From positions 9,796,001 through 9,860,000 of the forward strand of contig NC_057790.1 in the NCBI RefSeq assembly GCF_014905175.1: DNA of 64,000 nucleotides, written 5' to 3'. The stretch comes from Aphidius gifuensis (Eukaryota; Arthropoda; Insecta; Hymenoptera; Braconidae). Shown here one piece after another: positions 10,702-22,666 of the stretch; the stretch's first letter is position 1; every line of letters begins with the position of its first letter. Both the position numbers and the translations under genes were made by a program. The notes beneath the pieces are model-generated. The model was not told the origin of the DNA. It was given only the letters and a program-made list of their open reading frames with translations, and did not search any database.

Positions 10702-10864
10702 GCAGTCCAATCACAGGGCATTACAATTTAGGGCTTTTTTTCTCCACTGGCGGCGCTTGTAGAGCTTTTGTATGTGAAATCTATATAAAAAAATTTTTAA
10801 AAGCGCCATCAGCGGCAAAAAAAAGCCCTAAATTGTACAAAATTTGCCCTGTGAATTGGACTGC
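10702..10864. mobile_element. 163-bp MITE, GCAGTCCAATTCACAGGGC family, copy 1
   Basis: The ends GCAGTCCAAT.CACAGGGC and GCCCTGTGAATTGGACTGC are inverted. The body is AATTTAGGGCTTTTTT followed by GGCGCTTGTA and the mirror image. It is the reference unit for at least ten copies in this window. Confidence 0.88.
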
Positions 10865-10959
10865 AGGACATATTTTGTCCCATTTGGCCTATCCCCCACT
10901 ACAGGGAGTTGACTCTTCTGGTTTCTAGTCTCCTTGTTGGAAGAATAAGGGTCAGTTTT

Positions 10960-11100
10960 GAACTCGTTTTGAGTGTCCGGTGCTCGTGAATTACGTTTCA
11001 TATATGCTGTCGAATGGCTGTGAAATCGCTGTCGACTGAATGCTACATTGGAGAGTCAAATCCCAATCGAATAGGTGTCGACGCATCCGCTAGGGAAGTA
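10960..11100. repeat. Interspersed repeat, also at 62903-63010
   Basis: The stretch GGTGCTCGTGAATTACG through GCTACATTGGAGAGTC is shared almost exactly with 62914-62990. It is a TE fragment of unknown class. Confidence 0.65.
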
Positions 11101-11907
11101 ATTCTTATGAAATAAGAATTAAAACATAACTTATCCAGCCCCTCATGTACTACGCTGTTGCAAACTGACTTTTTGCTGAGTGTGCATTCAATGCGCACGT
11201 GCCAAAATAAATTGGAAAAAAAAAAACACCAGAAAAAAAGCACCTATCAAAAGACAGCACCTAATTGTTGGGATGATGTGGGCGCAGCTTTCTGAACATT
11301 AATTAATCAGATAAAATTGAAATTCGATTTTAATTATTTTGAGGATAAATAATGAAGCCCAAACAATGAAAATAAACTTTTGTGAATGCCCAAACGATTT
11401 CCCTTCAATTTTAATCGTTATTGATTAGAAATAATAATATATAAACATTGTCGACTAATTTGAGACATCAATTTTGATTTATTAATATTAAAAAAAAACT
11501 ATTTTAGCCCAAACATTTTTATTTAAAGCCATATCATGCTCAAGCGCTGTGAATTTTTTCAAAACCATATCCCGCAGTTGTCGGCTAACTTCAAGGTACC
11601 CCATTATCCGTTAAAAACTACATTCGCCAATAGGTGCTGGGGTCCGTTCAGAAACTCTCATTTTATTTTCGGATCTTCAAGATGGTGGACATTAGTGTCT
11701 ATCTAAATTTCTGGGCTGAATCGCTACCATCTCAAAGATCCGAAAAAATGAGTTTCTGAACTGACCTTTATAAAGTGCTTTCTTTTGTGTATGTATTTTT
11801 TTTTACTTTAGTGCGCATGTCATGCAAACATGAGGGGAGAACAGGGACGTCGAACAAATAATTCTTGAAAAATCAGAATCAAAACATAGCTGATCCAGCC
11901 TCTTATG
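11100..11907. other. MITE remnants, no gene
   Basis: Partial AGGTGCTTTC-family pieces (11100-11270, 11770-11905) with GCAAACTGACTTTTTGCTGA. Near 11655-11765 a short inverted pair is centred on CTCATTTT.TTCGGATCTT. Nothing coding is seen. Confidence 0.5.
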
Positions 11908-12160
11908 AGGTGCTTTCTTTTGGGTGTTTATTTTTTTTCCTGTTTATTTTCGCGCATGCGCAATGAAGTGCGCAGTCAGCAAAAAGTCAGTTTGCAACAG
12001 CGTAGGACATAAGGGGCTGGATCAGCCATGTTTTAATTCTTATTTTTGAAAAATTATTTGCTCGACGCCACTGTTCTCTCAACAAGTTTGCATGACAGGC
12101 GCATGTGCATGATCATGCGCATGAAAGTGAAAAAAAATAAATACGCAAAAGAAAGCACCT
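11908..12160. mobile_element. AGGTGCTTTC-family MITE, copy 1
   Basis: About 253 bp with ends AGGTGCTTTCTTTTG and CAAAAGAAAGCACCT. The interior has GCGCATGCGC-type palindromes and GTTTGCAACAGCGTAGGAC. Further copies lie at 12423-12671, 30128-30378 and 30379-30628. Confidence 0.8.
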
Positions 12161-12248
12161 ATGTACTACGCTGTTGCAAACTGACTTTTTGCTGACTACT
12201 CATTCAACTACGCATGCGCAATAGTAAATAGGAAAAAAATAAACACCG

Positions 12249-12411
12249 GCAGTCCAATTCACAGGGCAAATTTTTTACAATTTAGGGCTTTTTTTGCCGG
12301 TGATGGCGCTTGTAAAATTTTTTTCATATAGATTTCACATACAAAAGCTCCAAAAGCGCCGCCAGTGGAGGAAAAAAGCCCTAAATTGTAATGCCCTGTG
12401 AATTGGACTGC
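12249..12411. mobile_element. 163-bp MITE, GCAGTCC family, copy 2
   Basis: Complete unit with both inverted ends and the two mirror halves joined by ATATAGATTTCACATA. Confidence 0.9.
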
Positions 12412-12422
12412 CGAAATAAAAT

Positions 12423-12671
12423 AGGTGCTTTCTTTTGTGTATTTATTTTTTTCCTGTATATTTTCGCGCATGCGCAGATAAATGCGCAGTCAGCATAAAG
12501 TCAGTTTTCAACAGCGTAGGACATGAGGAGCTGGATACGTTATGCTTTAATTCTTTTTTTTCGAGAATTACTTATTCGATGCTATTGTTTTCTCCACAAG
12601 TTTGCATGACATGCGCGTGTGCATGATCATGCGCACCCAAGTAAAAAAAATAAATACAAAAGAAAGCACCT
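12423..12671. mobile_element. AGGTGCTTTC-family MITE, copy 2
   Basis: Inverted ends as in copy 1, same interior words, 249 bp. Confidence 0.8.
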
Positions 12672-12932
12672 AGCACCTCATCCATGTATAAACGCGCATG
12701 CGTATTAGCAGCTGTGTATACGGGATAGTTCAGCGCGTATTCGTTTCTTTTAAATAATTTTTTACATTTTTTATAATTTTATTATTTTAAAAATTGAAAA
12801 CTTACGATTTTCCACAGAATATTTTTTTTACATATTGCGATGAATTAAACAAAAAAAGTGAAATAACATCAAAACAGAAATTCTTAATTTTTATTTACAG
12901 TTGAGCTTGCCAATGTTAACTTCGGGGTTAAG

Positions 12933-13266
12933 GGGGACGTTCCAAAAATCATTCGGAAACCCGGAAGGTCAAGATTGTGATCATAGAAAATTTTTGATAT
13001 TTTGTTGTGGTAGACATGATTTTTTGTTCATGTATTTTTCCAGCCGCAAAACAATAAATTATTATTGTTTAATTATTAATAATAATTATAAAAATACTTT
13101 TCACAACTGTAATAAGTAACAAAAGTAAATGGCATATGCAATATGGCTGTTTTTGTTGCTTACAATATCTACAGTAACCTCTTGTTACTTTTAAGTTTAT
13201 TTTATCACTATATTTTTTCATCTACTGCGCCGGTCCGGGTTGCCGAGTGATTTTTGGAACGTCCCC
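12933..13266. mobile_element. ACGTTCCAAAAATC MITE, copy in 12899-13570
   Basis: Ends GGGGACGTTCCAAAAATCA and TGATTTTTGGAACGTCCCC. The interior matches 27000-27329. 334 bp. Confidence 0.8.
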
Positions 13267-13310
13267 AAGACAAACACATACAAACACATGTAAACATGAA
13301 GCATGAAGCG

Positions 13311-13473
13311 GCAGTCCGATTTACAGGGCAAATTTTTTACAATTTAGGGCTTTTTTTGCCGGTGATGGCGCTTGTAAAATTTTTTTTATATAGATTTCAC
13401 ATACAAAAGCTCTACAAGCGCCGCCAGTGGAGGAAAAAAGCCCTAAATTGTAATGCCCTGTGAATTAGACTGC
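13311..13473. mobile_element. 163-bp MITE, GCAGTCC family, copy 3
   Basis: Complete, with both halves and slightly diverged ends (GCAGTCCGATTTACAGGGC). Confidence 0.88.
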
Positions 13474-13859
13474 GGGCGTGAGATTTGAAAAAAACCGAAC
13501 GCAAAGGAACGAGCCTTCATGTTTATATGTGTTGGTCTTAACCCCGAAATTAACATTGGCAAGCTCAACTGTACAAACGTAACTCAGTTTTTCCCTTTTT
13601 ATTAATAAACAAAATATGTGGAATAAAAATATGAATAAAAAAAACTAGGTGGTTATATCTTACGATAGTTTGTAAATTTGATTTTGTAATTTTGAAAAAA
13701 CAACCTAATTTTTTTTATTCGTATTTTTATTTCACATATTTTGTTAAATAAAAAGGGAATAAATGATATGAGTTTCTTTTGTATATAAAAATTAAGAATT
13801 TTTGTTCCGATGTTATATCCTTGACTCTAACAATATTCAATTTATATTACAAAAATCAC

Positions 13860-13865
13860 TTTATT
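13860..13865 (-). terminator. Candidate polyadenylation signal of RTEL1
   Basis: AATAAA on the minus strand, about 75 bp past the RTEL1 stop. It is a position-based inference. Confidence 0.4.
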
Positions 13866-13940
13866 TTATCCTACGAAATTATAAAACTGGTTATGAACAA
13901 TGTTTAACAAATTATGGACTATTTAAAAAAAAAAAAAAAA

Positions 13941-16900
13941 TCAATTTTTCATACAATTAACATGAATATCAAAAGCAGCAACATGCTGTTTTTTCAAAAA
14001 TGTACTGAATCCAATAAAAAGATCTTGCAGATTATCCTCGGCTGGAAATATTTTCTTCAACGTTTCTAAGAGTTGATCGAAATCTGCATTTTTTGTATAA
14101 TTCTGAATCATAACAGCAAATAATTTATAATCACTTTCATTTAAAGCTTTCTTTACTTTTTTTAAATAGGTTTTTCCCAATTCTTTTTTTAACCCAGTCT
14201 CAAATTGATCTTTGACACCAATTTGATTCTCTCCTCCTCGCGAACTCCCAGCACTTAATGAATCAGTACTAAAATTTATATCAACAGCTTGAACTTTTAG
14301 TTTTCTTTTTTTCGCTGCTGGTTCATTTAAACTTTCTTTTTTGTTACCAGCATCCGAGGTACTCCAGCTACCCTGTGTCTTACAAACACCAAAATTAATA
14401 AAGGATTTCGGTTTTATTTTTGAAACTTCTGAAAAGTCAGATTTTTTTTTATAAACTTTTAATTCCCCCCCAAGATCAGTACTCTTATAGCTCTCAAAGT
14501 CACATATATCATTACCTTGATTTCTATAACTCTGATTACTCAAAGAACTCGTTCCAAGATTTCTTGTATTTGAATCAAAATTAGCAGCAACTGATGGCAA
14601 TGATAAATCACAATAAATCTTATTTATCGTTTGTGGAAGACTAGCCTCAGCGTTTTTAAAAAATAATCTTAACTCTTTGGTGACCATTCCGTAGTTTGAA
14701 AAATTTCTAAGAAGGGGCTGTAGCCAAACTGATAGCTGATTTCTGAAACTGGCATTGCTAAATCTAAGATCACAGAGAATTATTGCACCATAATCATCCT
14801 TGTGTCTGATGATACGTCCAATAGCCTGATTAACTGCTCGTGATGCTTCTAACTGATACCACTGTTGTCCAGACAAACCATTTTTATCATTAATCCTTAT
14901 CTCATCTAGATACTTTTGTTTCAAAATAACTCTTGGATCCTTCAATGGCGGAAATGGTAAACCAGTTATTATCACAGCTCGTCCATTTGCATTCGCAAAA
15001 TCTAAACCTTCAGATACCTTACCACGGCAAACAGCCATAAATATTGCACCACGTAAATTCGGATCTTGTATTTTTTTATAAAATTCATTCATGACATTTA
15101 TAAATCCTTCTTTTGATTGGGGCTCAACAAATATTGGTTTTTTTTCTGATATTGTCGTCCAGAGGCCCATTGTTTGCCAATCATCTCGGCATTTATTCAT
15201 AATTGGATACGATGGAAAAAATATTAGAAGACCATCGGGTATAAGACAGCTAAAATTATAAATAGTTCTACCTAAAGATGAGATGTACTTTGGATCATTT
15301 CTTGTGTTAAACGAGGAATTTAGAGGATGATTGTCTGGACCCTGACTGAGAACACCAGCACAAACCTGTGAACTGGTTACAATGTGGGGATTTTCAAGCT
15401 GAACATCAATTGGTATTCCTAGCTCAGATATGAATGGTTTCAATGGGGACAATGTACCACTTGTTAAAATAACTGAATGTACACCAAGTTCAACGATCTG
15501 TTTCATTCCAAAACCAGGTGAGAAACACCAGTAATTTATCAATTTACCATCTACTTTGAAAACATTTTTTTTTGACTCCCATCCGTCATTTTTACTAGTT
15601 TTCTTTTTTTCCTCATGTTGCACGTATACTTTATATGATTTATCTACTCTGGCTCGATGTTTAACATTACTTGCTGTACTACCTCCGTTGAACACTATTT
15701 TTAAAAAGTCCGAAAATTTTTGTAATGCATTGCCACGACGCAAAAATGAATGAGCATTTGTCGTTGTAAGATATATTACAATTTTATCAATTTTATCAAT
15801 AAAAAGTCTATCTTTACCGTTTGATAATTCATCGCTCTCAAATAGTTTGAATACATAACTGCCAGGAAATGTGACACCTTCCTCACCCATCTTAAGTGAT
15901 ATTTCATCAACTCTTTTTTCAAATGTCAAGAGTGTCGATTTTATCGTGCACAAATCTTCGGGTGTAAAATCCTTTGGTGAATTATTGAAATCAATATCAT
16001 CAGATTTTTCTTCAGCAAAGTCTTGCATAACAGCTGTTATTCCGTCAATACAAACAGCTATATCTGTACTGCTTATTTGAAGTGACGCTGCTTCTTCACA
16101 GGTTTTCTCGACGTTATGTGCTTCGTCAAGTAAAATAACGTGATTTTGAATGTCAATACTCTGAGATTTTCTTGTCTTTGGATCGAGAAGATAATTATAC
16201 GGCATAAACGTTATGTCTGCTGATTGTTTAAGTTCTTTTGCCAAAAAATACGGACAACATTTTGATTTTTTTCCTATTTTTACTAAATCTTCGATGTCAC
16301 ATATTTCAGTTTTGAATAATGGATCATCTTTTCTAAAAAAAACAACGATTATCAAACGATATTATTTTTGTAAAATCAATATTCTCGTGATCAATTAATA
16401 ATAATTTTGTTTTTACCTCGATTCGACATTATTGAAATATATGCATGTTCTACCTCTTACTTTGATTTGACACATGTGTATTTTATTGGCAGAATTTTTT
16501 TCTTTTGATATTTCTGGATGAATACACATCTGATCTCTTGATCCAATAACAGAAACTTTGACATGGCTGTAAGCTGTTCGTTTCAACTCTTGCATAGCTT
16601 GTGACAGCTGTGAATGCGTTCTTGATGCATATATAATTTTTGGCATTGTCCAACCAAAATTTAGATTATTCTGCTCTAGCGATAATGAAATACCAGCTGC
16701 ATTATTCAAATTATCATTGAGTTTTTGACAAAATTCACCACCAAAATCGGATTTATTAATTGCACCAGAAATAGATTGAGCTTGTAATTGGGCTTTTTTG
16801 ACACCGAGCCAACTAAGAGTTGAACACAACAAACTGAGCGTTTTTCCGGTTCCTAAAATATTCATTTAAAATTAATAATAACTTTAATGATTTAGTTAAT

Positions 16901-17046
16901 TTGTTAGTTTTACCTGTGGGTGACTCTAGAACTCCATGCTTTTTATTTTGAAGACATTCAATCACTTTAAACATGTAGTCCTCTTGGACCTTATATGGCT
17001 GAAATGGAAATGTGACAGTGATGCCATTGATAACTACATCAGGCAT
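13941..17046 (-). CDS. RTEL1: Regulator of telomere elongation helicase 1
   Basis: XPD-family iron-sulfur DNA helicase that dismantles D-loops and G-quadruplexes at telomeres and during recombination. Exons on the minus strand: 17046-16914, 16852-16417, 16332-13941, with GT-AG introns of 61 and 84 bp. The join is exactly 987 codons (986 aa), close to the known length of the insect orthologue. The N-terminus FPFQPYKVQEDYM matches the family. Walker A TGTGKT (residues 44-49) is rebuilt across intron 1. Cluster cysteines are C154, C172, C181 and C215 or C216. The DEAH box is at 259-262, and motif VI QAIGRIIRH lies near 692-700. A harmonin-like helical domain lies at about 897-986. No vertebrate-style RING or PIP region follows. 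Intact throughout and probably functional. Confidence 0.96.
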
Positions 17047-17680
17047 TTTTTGTTTGTATTTAATTTGATTGTATATTATCTTATTGTGGTTATTAATGAT
17101 TAAAAATGTATGAGACTTTATTCACATGTGCTTGTGATGGTAAAGTGATTGTCAGCTAAATTTGGAAATGATATCGGTCAGAAATCAGAATCATATATTA
17201 AATACGTGTACTATACTGTCAACTACTACTGTAATATATGGTCAGAATAAATAGTTAGTTGACATGGTAATGCAGGCATTCTCTCATATGTACCTTAAAG
17301 TAATAAAATGATTTGCTGACATAATTATGGGTCAATAATCAATATACTTGTAGTTAGCAAAAATTTGGTAATGACTCAATTTGTTGCCCACTGGATAGAT
17401 TAGAGTTTGGTCAAGTTTAGTCGATAAAAATAAGAGTTTAGTAAACAATAGTTAATTTGATAAATGCTAATTAAAAGTGACCGTATAGTTGGCAGTATTA
17501 TGGAAAAATTAAATTTATGAATCTATTCGATAGGAAAATACTCAATTAAGTTTAGTCAATCGATATTGAAGTTTAATAAATTGTATAAATAATTTTAATT
17601 AATTATTTTCGATGAATAATTGCAAAATTGATTATGGTGAAACCGGCCAAAGAGCAAAGTGAAGCGACAGTTGTCATGTA
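17047..17680. other. RTEL1 upstream region
   Basis: AT-rich with no coding frame. It should hold the RTEL1 promoter, but no clear TATA or initiator can be assigned. Confidence 0.4.
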
Positions 17681-18436
17681 AACATGGAGGTTAAACTGGA
17701 GGTTAAACTCCATGGGTGCGTTCCGTCATCCGTGGCATGGAGGTGTATAAGGAGGGTAATCTCTCGAATTTCACTGAAGCTCACAGAATGGAGCAAGTCA
17801 GTACGTTTTTCTGCCAGTGATGACGCTAGTGGGACGAGTGCCCAAAGTCACATGTTGTTTTTGTTTATATTTTTTTTTTTTTTTGTGTAGCTTAGTTAGA
17901 GTATTCCTTCATTATGTAAAAAAATAATACAACTACATAATACATTATTTATTTAACAAGTTAAAGCAATTCAACAAATTAAAGCAATTTATTTTAATTT
18001 ACAGTGTCTAAGAAAAAGATAAAGCTAAGGAATTAATGTTGCTTACCATATAATTTCTTTATAATCACATCAATTCTTTAGCTTCATCTTTTTTTTAGCT
18101 ACTGTTTTCATTTGGTATTTTTTTTATGATAATGAATTACTTTAATGTTAAATAAATAATTTTTTATTAAAAAGATCATTCCAAATAAATTTTATTTCAA
18201 TTAGGTACATGTGATGCAAATGTTGACATAAAAAATAATAATATAGTCCAATTGAAGTATTGAAAAAAAATATAAAAAATAGACAACTTATTGAGGATGA
18301 ATATCAAAGGTGTGTTGTACAAAATTTACAAAATGTTTATGATGACATTAATGCATAAAAACCAGGAAAACCAAGTTTTTTAGATAAATTAGTTATATGC
18401 TAAATAAATAAATAAATGAATAAAGAAAAAAAGTCA

Positions 18437-18870
18437 AAAAAAACACCAAAGGGTTTGTATTTGTATCGTGCTGTTGGTGATGGAAAAACCATGTTGATGG
18501 ATCTCTTTTAGGATTGTTGTGAGATAATTTATATCATAATTATTTTAATAATAATATAAATAAATAATTAATAAATATCATTGTTTACAGATTGAGAAAA
18601 AAGAACATGTACTTTTTTTTTATTTATGCTAGATGTACATAGTAAAATTCATCAAGTTAAAAAAACAATAAAACGTGTTAATAGTAGTACAAAACTTCAA
18701 CTATTTGATCCATTACCACCAGTTGCTGATATGATTATTGAAAAATCATGGCTTTTATGTTTTAATAGATTTCAGACAAGACAAAATTAAATTTATAAAA
18801 AATCATGATGAATTAAAAACATTAAATTTAATATTTGATAATCATAGGTAACTGATATTGCTGGTATTTT
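18437..18870 (+). pseudogene. AFG1L: AFG1L-type mitochondrial ATPase fragment, left arm
   Basis: The first piece reads PKGLYLYRAVGDGKTMLMDL, the Walker A region of AFG1/LACE1 ATPases, with the key Thr of GTGKT changed to Asp and a stop right after. After an intron-like AT stretch ending TTGTTTACAG (about 18520-18590) a second piece contains LDVHSKIHQVKKTIKRVNSS and PPVADMIIEKSWLLCF, ahead of the expected DEFQ motif, which is altered. VTDIAGI follows near 18846. In the living gene this family handles mitochondrial protein quality control. Stops, a frameshift near 18610-18630 and a deletion after FQ make this copy dead. Confidence 0.8.
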
Positions 18871-19364
18871 AATAAAAAAAAATACCAAGCACAAGCAGGA
18901 GGCTAAAGAAAAGATGAAGCTAAGAAATTATTGCAGCAAAAGGAATTATGTGGTATAAGCCACATCAATTTCTTATAGCTACATTTGTTCTTTGGCCACT
19001 GCTTGTTCTTGGTATTTTAATTTATTATAATGTTTTAATTTAATTTTATTTGTTAGATAAATGAGTAAAATTCCAAGGACAAACAGTGGCCCAAGAAAAA
19101 ATCGAGCAAAGGAATTAATGCAGCCAAAAAAATTATTGGATAAGCAGCATTAATTTTATAACTCTATTTTTTCCTTGGCCACTGCTTGTCTTTGGTATTT
19201 ATTATTTAGTAAACAAATAAAATTATAGCAATATATCTTAATAAAAAAAATACCAAGGGCAAGCAGCGGCCAAGGAAAAAATGGAGCTAAGAAATTAATG
19301 ATGCTTACCACATAATTTCTTTGGTCACATCAATTCCTTAACTTTTGGTCTAATAGTAGCATTT

Positions 19365-19985
19365 TCCATTTTCCAACCAAATCATCTGGGTCTTGTATTT
19401 TGATAATATAACAGCGATTTTTACCTTGTCCAATTTTTAATCTTTAATTAATTCCTGAATCAAGTGATACAACTAAACAATAATTTTTTAACACTTGTAT
19501 AAATGGAATAAAATTTTCTCTTTGTAATCGACTTTCGTGTAAATCATCAGGAGCTGTATTACTTGTTGTAACAACATGTTAATGATTGCAATCATTACAC
19601 GTTCAAATAATTCAGTAAATAATGGTTTTAATATCGTTGCATCAGCAACATCATCTGAAATCTATCAAAATATAAAAGCCATGATTTTTCAATAATCATA
19701 TCAGCAACTGGTGGTATTGGATCAAATGGTTAAAGTTTTGTACTACTATTAACACGTTTTATTGTTTTTTTAACTTGATGAATTTTACTATGTACATCTA
19801 GCATAAATAAATAAAAATGTACACGTTCTTTTTTCTCAATCTGTAAACAATGATATTTATTAATTATTTATTTATATTATTATTAAAATAATTATGATAT
19901 AAATTATCTCACAACAATCCTAAAAGAGATCCATCAACATGGTTTTTCCATCACCATACAAATACAAATCCTCTGGTGATTTTTT
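19365..19985 (-). pseudogene. AFG1L: AFG1L-type ATPase fragment, right arm (longer copy)
   Basis: Mirror copy of the left-arm fragment. Minus-strand pieces: LYLYGDGKTMLMDL (about 19920-19960, P-loop shortened), then after the same intron LDVHSKIHQVKKTIKRVNSS and PPVADMIIEKSWLLYF. It then runs further than the left arm: DVADATILKPLFTELFERV, then APDDLHESRLQRENFIPFIQ and LKNYCLVVSLDSGIN. All are in AFG1L order. It has stops and frameshifts. The conserved intron shows capture at DNA level rather than from mRNA. Confidence 0.8.
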
Positions 19986-20657
19986 TGTCTTTTTTCTTTA
20001 CCAACTAATTTCTCCAAAAGACTTGGTTTTCCTGGTTCATATCCATTAATGTCATCATGAACATTTTTGTTTTTTTTTTTTTCAATACTTCAATTGGACT
20101 ATATTATTATTTTTTATGTCAACATTTGCATCACATGTACCTAATTGAAATAAAATTTATTTGGAATGATCTTTTTAATAAAAAATTATTTATTTAACAT
20201 TAAAGTAATTAATAGTCATTATCATAAAAAAAATACCAAATGAAAACAGTAGCTAAAAAAAAGATGAAGCTAAAGAATTGATGTGATTATAAAGAAATTA
20301 TATGGTAAGCAACATTAATTCCTTAGCTTTATCTTTTTCTTAGACACTGTAAATTAAAATAAATTGCTTTAATTTTACTTGTTAAATAAATAATGTATTA
20401 TGTAGTTGTATTATTTTTTTACATAATGAAGGAATACTCTAACTAAGCTACACAAAAAAAAAAAAAAAATATAAACAAAAACAACATGTGACTTTGGGCA
20501 CTCGTCCCACTAGCGTCATCACTGGCAGAAAAACGTACTGACTTGCTCCATTCTGTGAGCTTCAGTGAAATTCGAGAGATTACCCTCCTTATACACCTCC
20601 ATGGGATTTTCATTTTTTTCGTCGCCATTTTGAAGTTCGTACGGACTGGATAGCCAC

Positions 20658-21771
20658 CAGTGTTGGGTAATTCGACGATTTTCGGGGTATCATACAATCA
20701 TACGTATGATACGTATCATACGTATGATACTACATAAAGTGTATGATAGAGTGGGTATAAGCAGAGTGAAGCCATAGATGATTTTTATCTCGGAAGTGAC
20801 GGAACCCTCTTATACCCACTCCATACGGTGAGCTCGGAAGTGACGAAAACCTCTTATACTCGCTCCATACGGCGAGCACAAAATGTCGGACTAATGGGAC
20901 CTCGGTGGCTTCACTCTGCTTATACCCACTCTAGTGTATGATAGTTGAAAGTGCCCTCTTTTTTTATAAAATGAAGTAAATGATCTAAATATTAAAATCA
21001 CTCACACCACTGTACACAGCTGTCAAACTGTTTTTTCGACAACGATAAATAATAAATAAATTCATTAACGTGTATGAAAAATTTTATGAGAATTAAAACA
21101 TTATATGAGAAAATAATTGAACAGTTAATATTATGACTACTTTCAAAAAATCAGCTAATGAGTTCGAGTTCGTCTTAAATATATTAAAGTATGCCAATAT
21201 GGAAAAAGATGTCAACTTGGCAAATAGGTTTCCCAGATCAATATAATACGTTCCTCATAGAAAACAACAGGGAAAATATATTTGTGATATTGAGTAATGT
21301 TAAATTATCTGTGTGATTATAATCTCGTAATAACTGTATTTATTTTTTTTTTTTTTGCAAGCTAATGGAACTTTTTCCTGGCATTGCCTGGCATTCCATG
21401 ATGTTCCTTAGAACCTGTCAAAACCCTCCTACCCCACATATCATGTGATGGTGTATTATCTCATTTTTTTATAATAATTTTTGAGATTATTTAAATAAAA
21501 TATATACAATCATTAGTCGTTGATTGTGTTCAATAAATATTAATACATTCATGAAATTACATATTATGTTGACATATTGCTTTTGGGCGCAAAATATGTG
21601 TACAATGGTGGATTAGGCAAAATGGCGTCAGTAAAATAGTTTAAAAAGTAAAATGTAGAGGCGCTTTTAATGTATGATACATGGCGTATGATAATGGAGA
21701 TGTATCATATTGTATGATACAGTGTATGATACTGCTGTATGATACACCGGTATCATACCTACCCAACACTG
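20658..21771. mobile_element. hAT element, CAGTGTTGGGTA ends, word GTATGATAC
   Basis: CAGTGTTGGGTA at 20658 and CCTACCCAACACTG ending at 21771, flanked by an exact 8-bp duplication ATAGCCAC (20650-20657, 21772-21779). Sub-terminal regions hold about ten copies of GTATGATAC or GTATCATAC (20690-20740 and 21675-21760). A second MITE is nested at 20747-20933. A short coding-like stretch at 21133-21240 (MTTFKKSANEFEFVLNILKY) may be transposase residue. Confidence 0.9.
20747..20933. mobile_element. 187-bp hAT-type MITE, TAGAGTGGGTATAAGC ends
   Basis: TAGAGTGGGTATAAGCAG pairs with CTGCTTATACCCACTCTA. The 8-bp duplication is GTGTATGA (20739-20746, 20934-20941). It is nested inside the hAT element at 20658. 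Confidence 0.88.
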
Positions 21772-21858
21772 ATAGCCACGGAACGCACCCCATGCATGTA
21801 AAGTGTAAACCATGAACGAAGCATGGAGGTGTTAAACTCCATGGAACGAAGATATCAG

Positions 21859-22528
21859 GGGTGGGTTCCGTAGAGGACCGCGGTGGCGCGGTCTACCAAA
21901 AATAGGCGTGGTTTATCATGGTGAATTTAATTTCGTTGTAGTGTCAGCACTGCTATGTATTAGAAAACGTAAACAAACATAAGCAAACGTAAACACCGAA
22001 AAATATGATTAACGTATTATAGAGAAAAAAATAATTTGGCATCAAAAAAAAAATTGTCAATTATAATAGTAGGTGTATATTGCTGTTATCTCAATTATTT
22101 AGCCTGTAAATTGTATTTCTTTTCAAAGTTAATGCTTCAAAACCTATCATAACTCAAATGTAAGGTTAGGACAGCACTTATATTTTTGTTATTTTTCAAG
22201 ATCTTAAACTGGCTGATGTTGCTGTTCATTTTCAACAAAAACAACAATTACTACCTACATCAGTCAATAGATAATGTGTTTGAAGTGGAATTTTTCTTTT
22301 CATTTTGTTAACTGTTATTAACAAATTTATTGTTTTAATAATTTTATTCAGTACAAAATTCAGTAAGCACCACATCCACAACATTAACAATACATACATA
22401 GAAAGGTGTAAAAAAAAGTATACATGAGACTGGTTATTTTTTAGGGATTCCTAGGGAGATTTTTAATTTTTATGGATTCACTCTGATTATGGCCAAAAAG
22501 GACCGCGGTACCCCTACGGAACGCACCC
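21859..22528. mobile_element. GGGTGCGTTCCGTAG MITE, copy 1
   Basis: About 670 bp, ends GGGTGGGTTCCGTAGAGGAC and GGTACCCCTACGGAACGCA with CCGCGG inside each. Full copies recur at 39242-39905 and, interrupted, at 50373-53742, nearly identical. No frame. Confidence 0.85.
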
Positions 22529-22530
22529 AA

Positions 22531-22611
22531 GCAGTCCAATTCACAGGGCAAATTTTTTACAATTTAGGGCTTTTTTTTGCCGCTGATGGCGCTTGTAAAA
22601 ATTTTTTTATG
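22531..22611. mobile_element. Half copy of 163-bp GCAGTCC MITE
   Basis: Only the left half is present (GCAGTCCAATTCACAGGGC to CTTGTAAAAATTTTTTTATG). It breaks just before the LTR fragment. Confidence 0.75.
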
Positions 22612-22666
22612 GCGGTCCATGATAGCGACGCATGCGCAAAAAAAAAATAATCTATTTTTTTAAATA

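Larger units (their letters stand above)
12899..13570. mobile_element. Inverted-end element GTTGAGCTTGCC, carrying two MITEs
   Basis: The end GTTGAGCTTGCCAATGTTAA at 12900 recurs inverted at 13548-13570 (TTAACATTGGCAAGCTCAAC). Inside are the ACGTTCC MITE (12933-13266) and the GCAGTCC MITE (13311-13473). Similarity continues outward on both sides (TTCTTAATTTTTAT near 12880 and its mirror near 13785), so the palindrome may be larger. Confidence 0.65.
17736..20603. mobile_element. Near-palindromic TIR element carrying AFG1L fragments
   Basis: Ends CATGGAGGTGTATAAGGAGG and its reverse complement ending at 20603. The arms stay inverted-repeat for over 800 bp and, with gaps, almost to the centre near 19150. 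The end sequence resembles the hAT-like element at 58667-59001 (CATGGAGGTGAATAAGGAG, 8-bp duplication). No clear duplication is seen here. Both arms contain pieces of the same host gene, and the centre (18880-19330) holds hairpins with GCAGTGGCC/AAGGAAAAAAT words. Confidence 0.85.
17714..21790. mobile_element. Composite element with GGGTGCGTTCCG ends
   Basis: GGGTGCGTTCCG at 17714 pairs with CGGAACGCACCC ending at 21790. Two other elements sit inside it: the AFG1L-bearing palindrome (17736-20603) and a hAT element (20658-21771). Removing both leaves only about 100 bp, so the shell was a very short MITE or a remnant. Confidence 0.6.
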
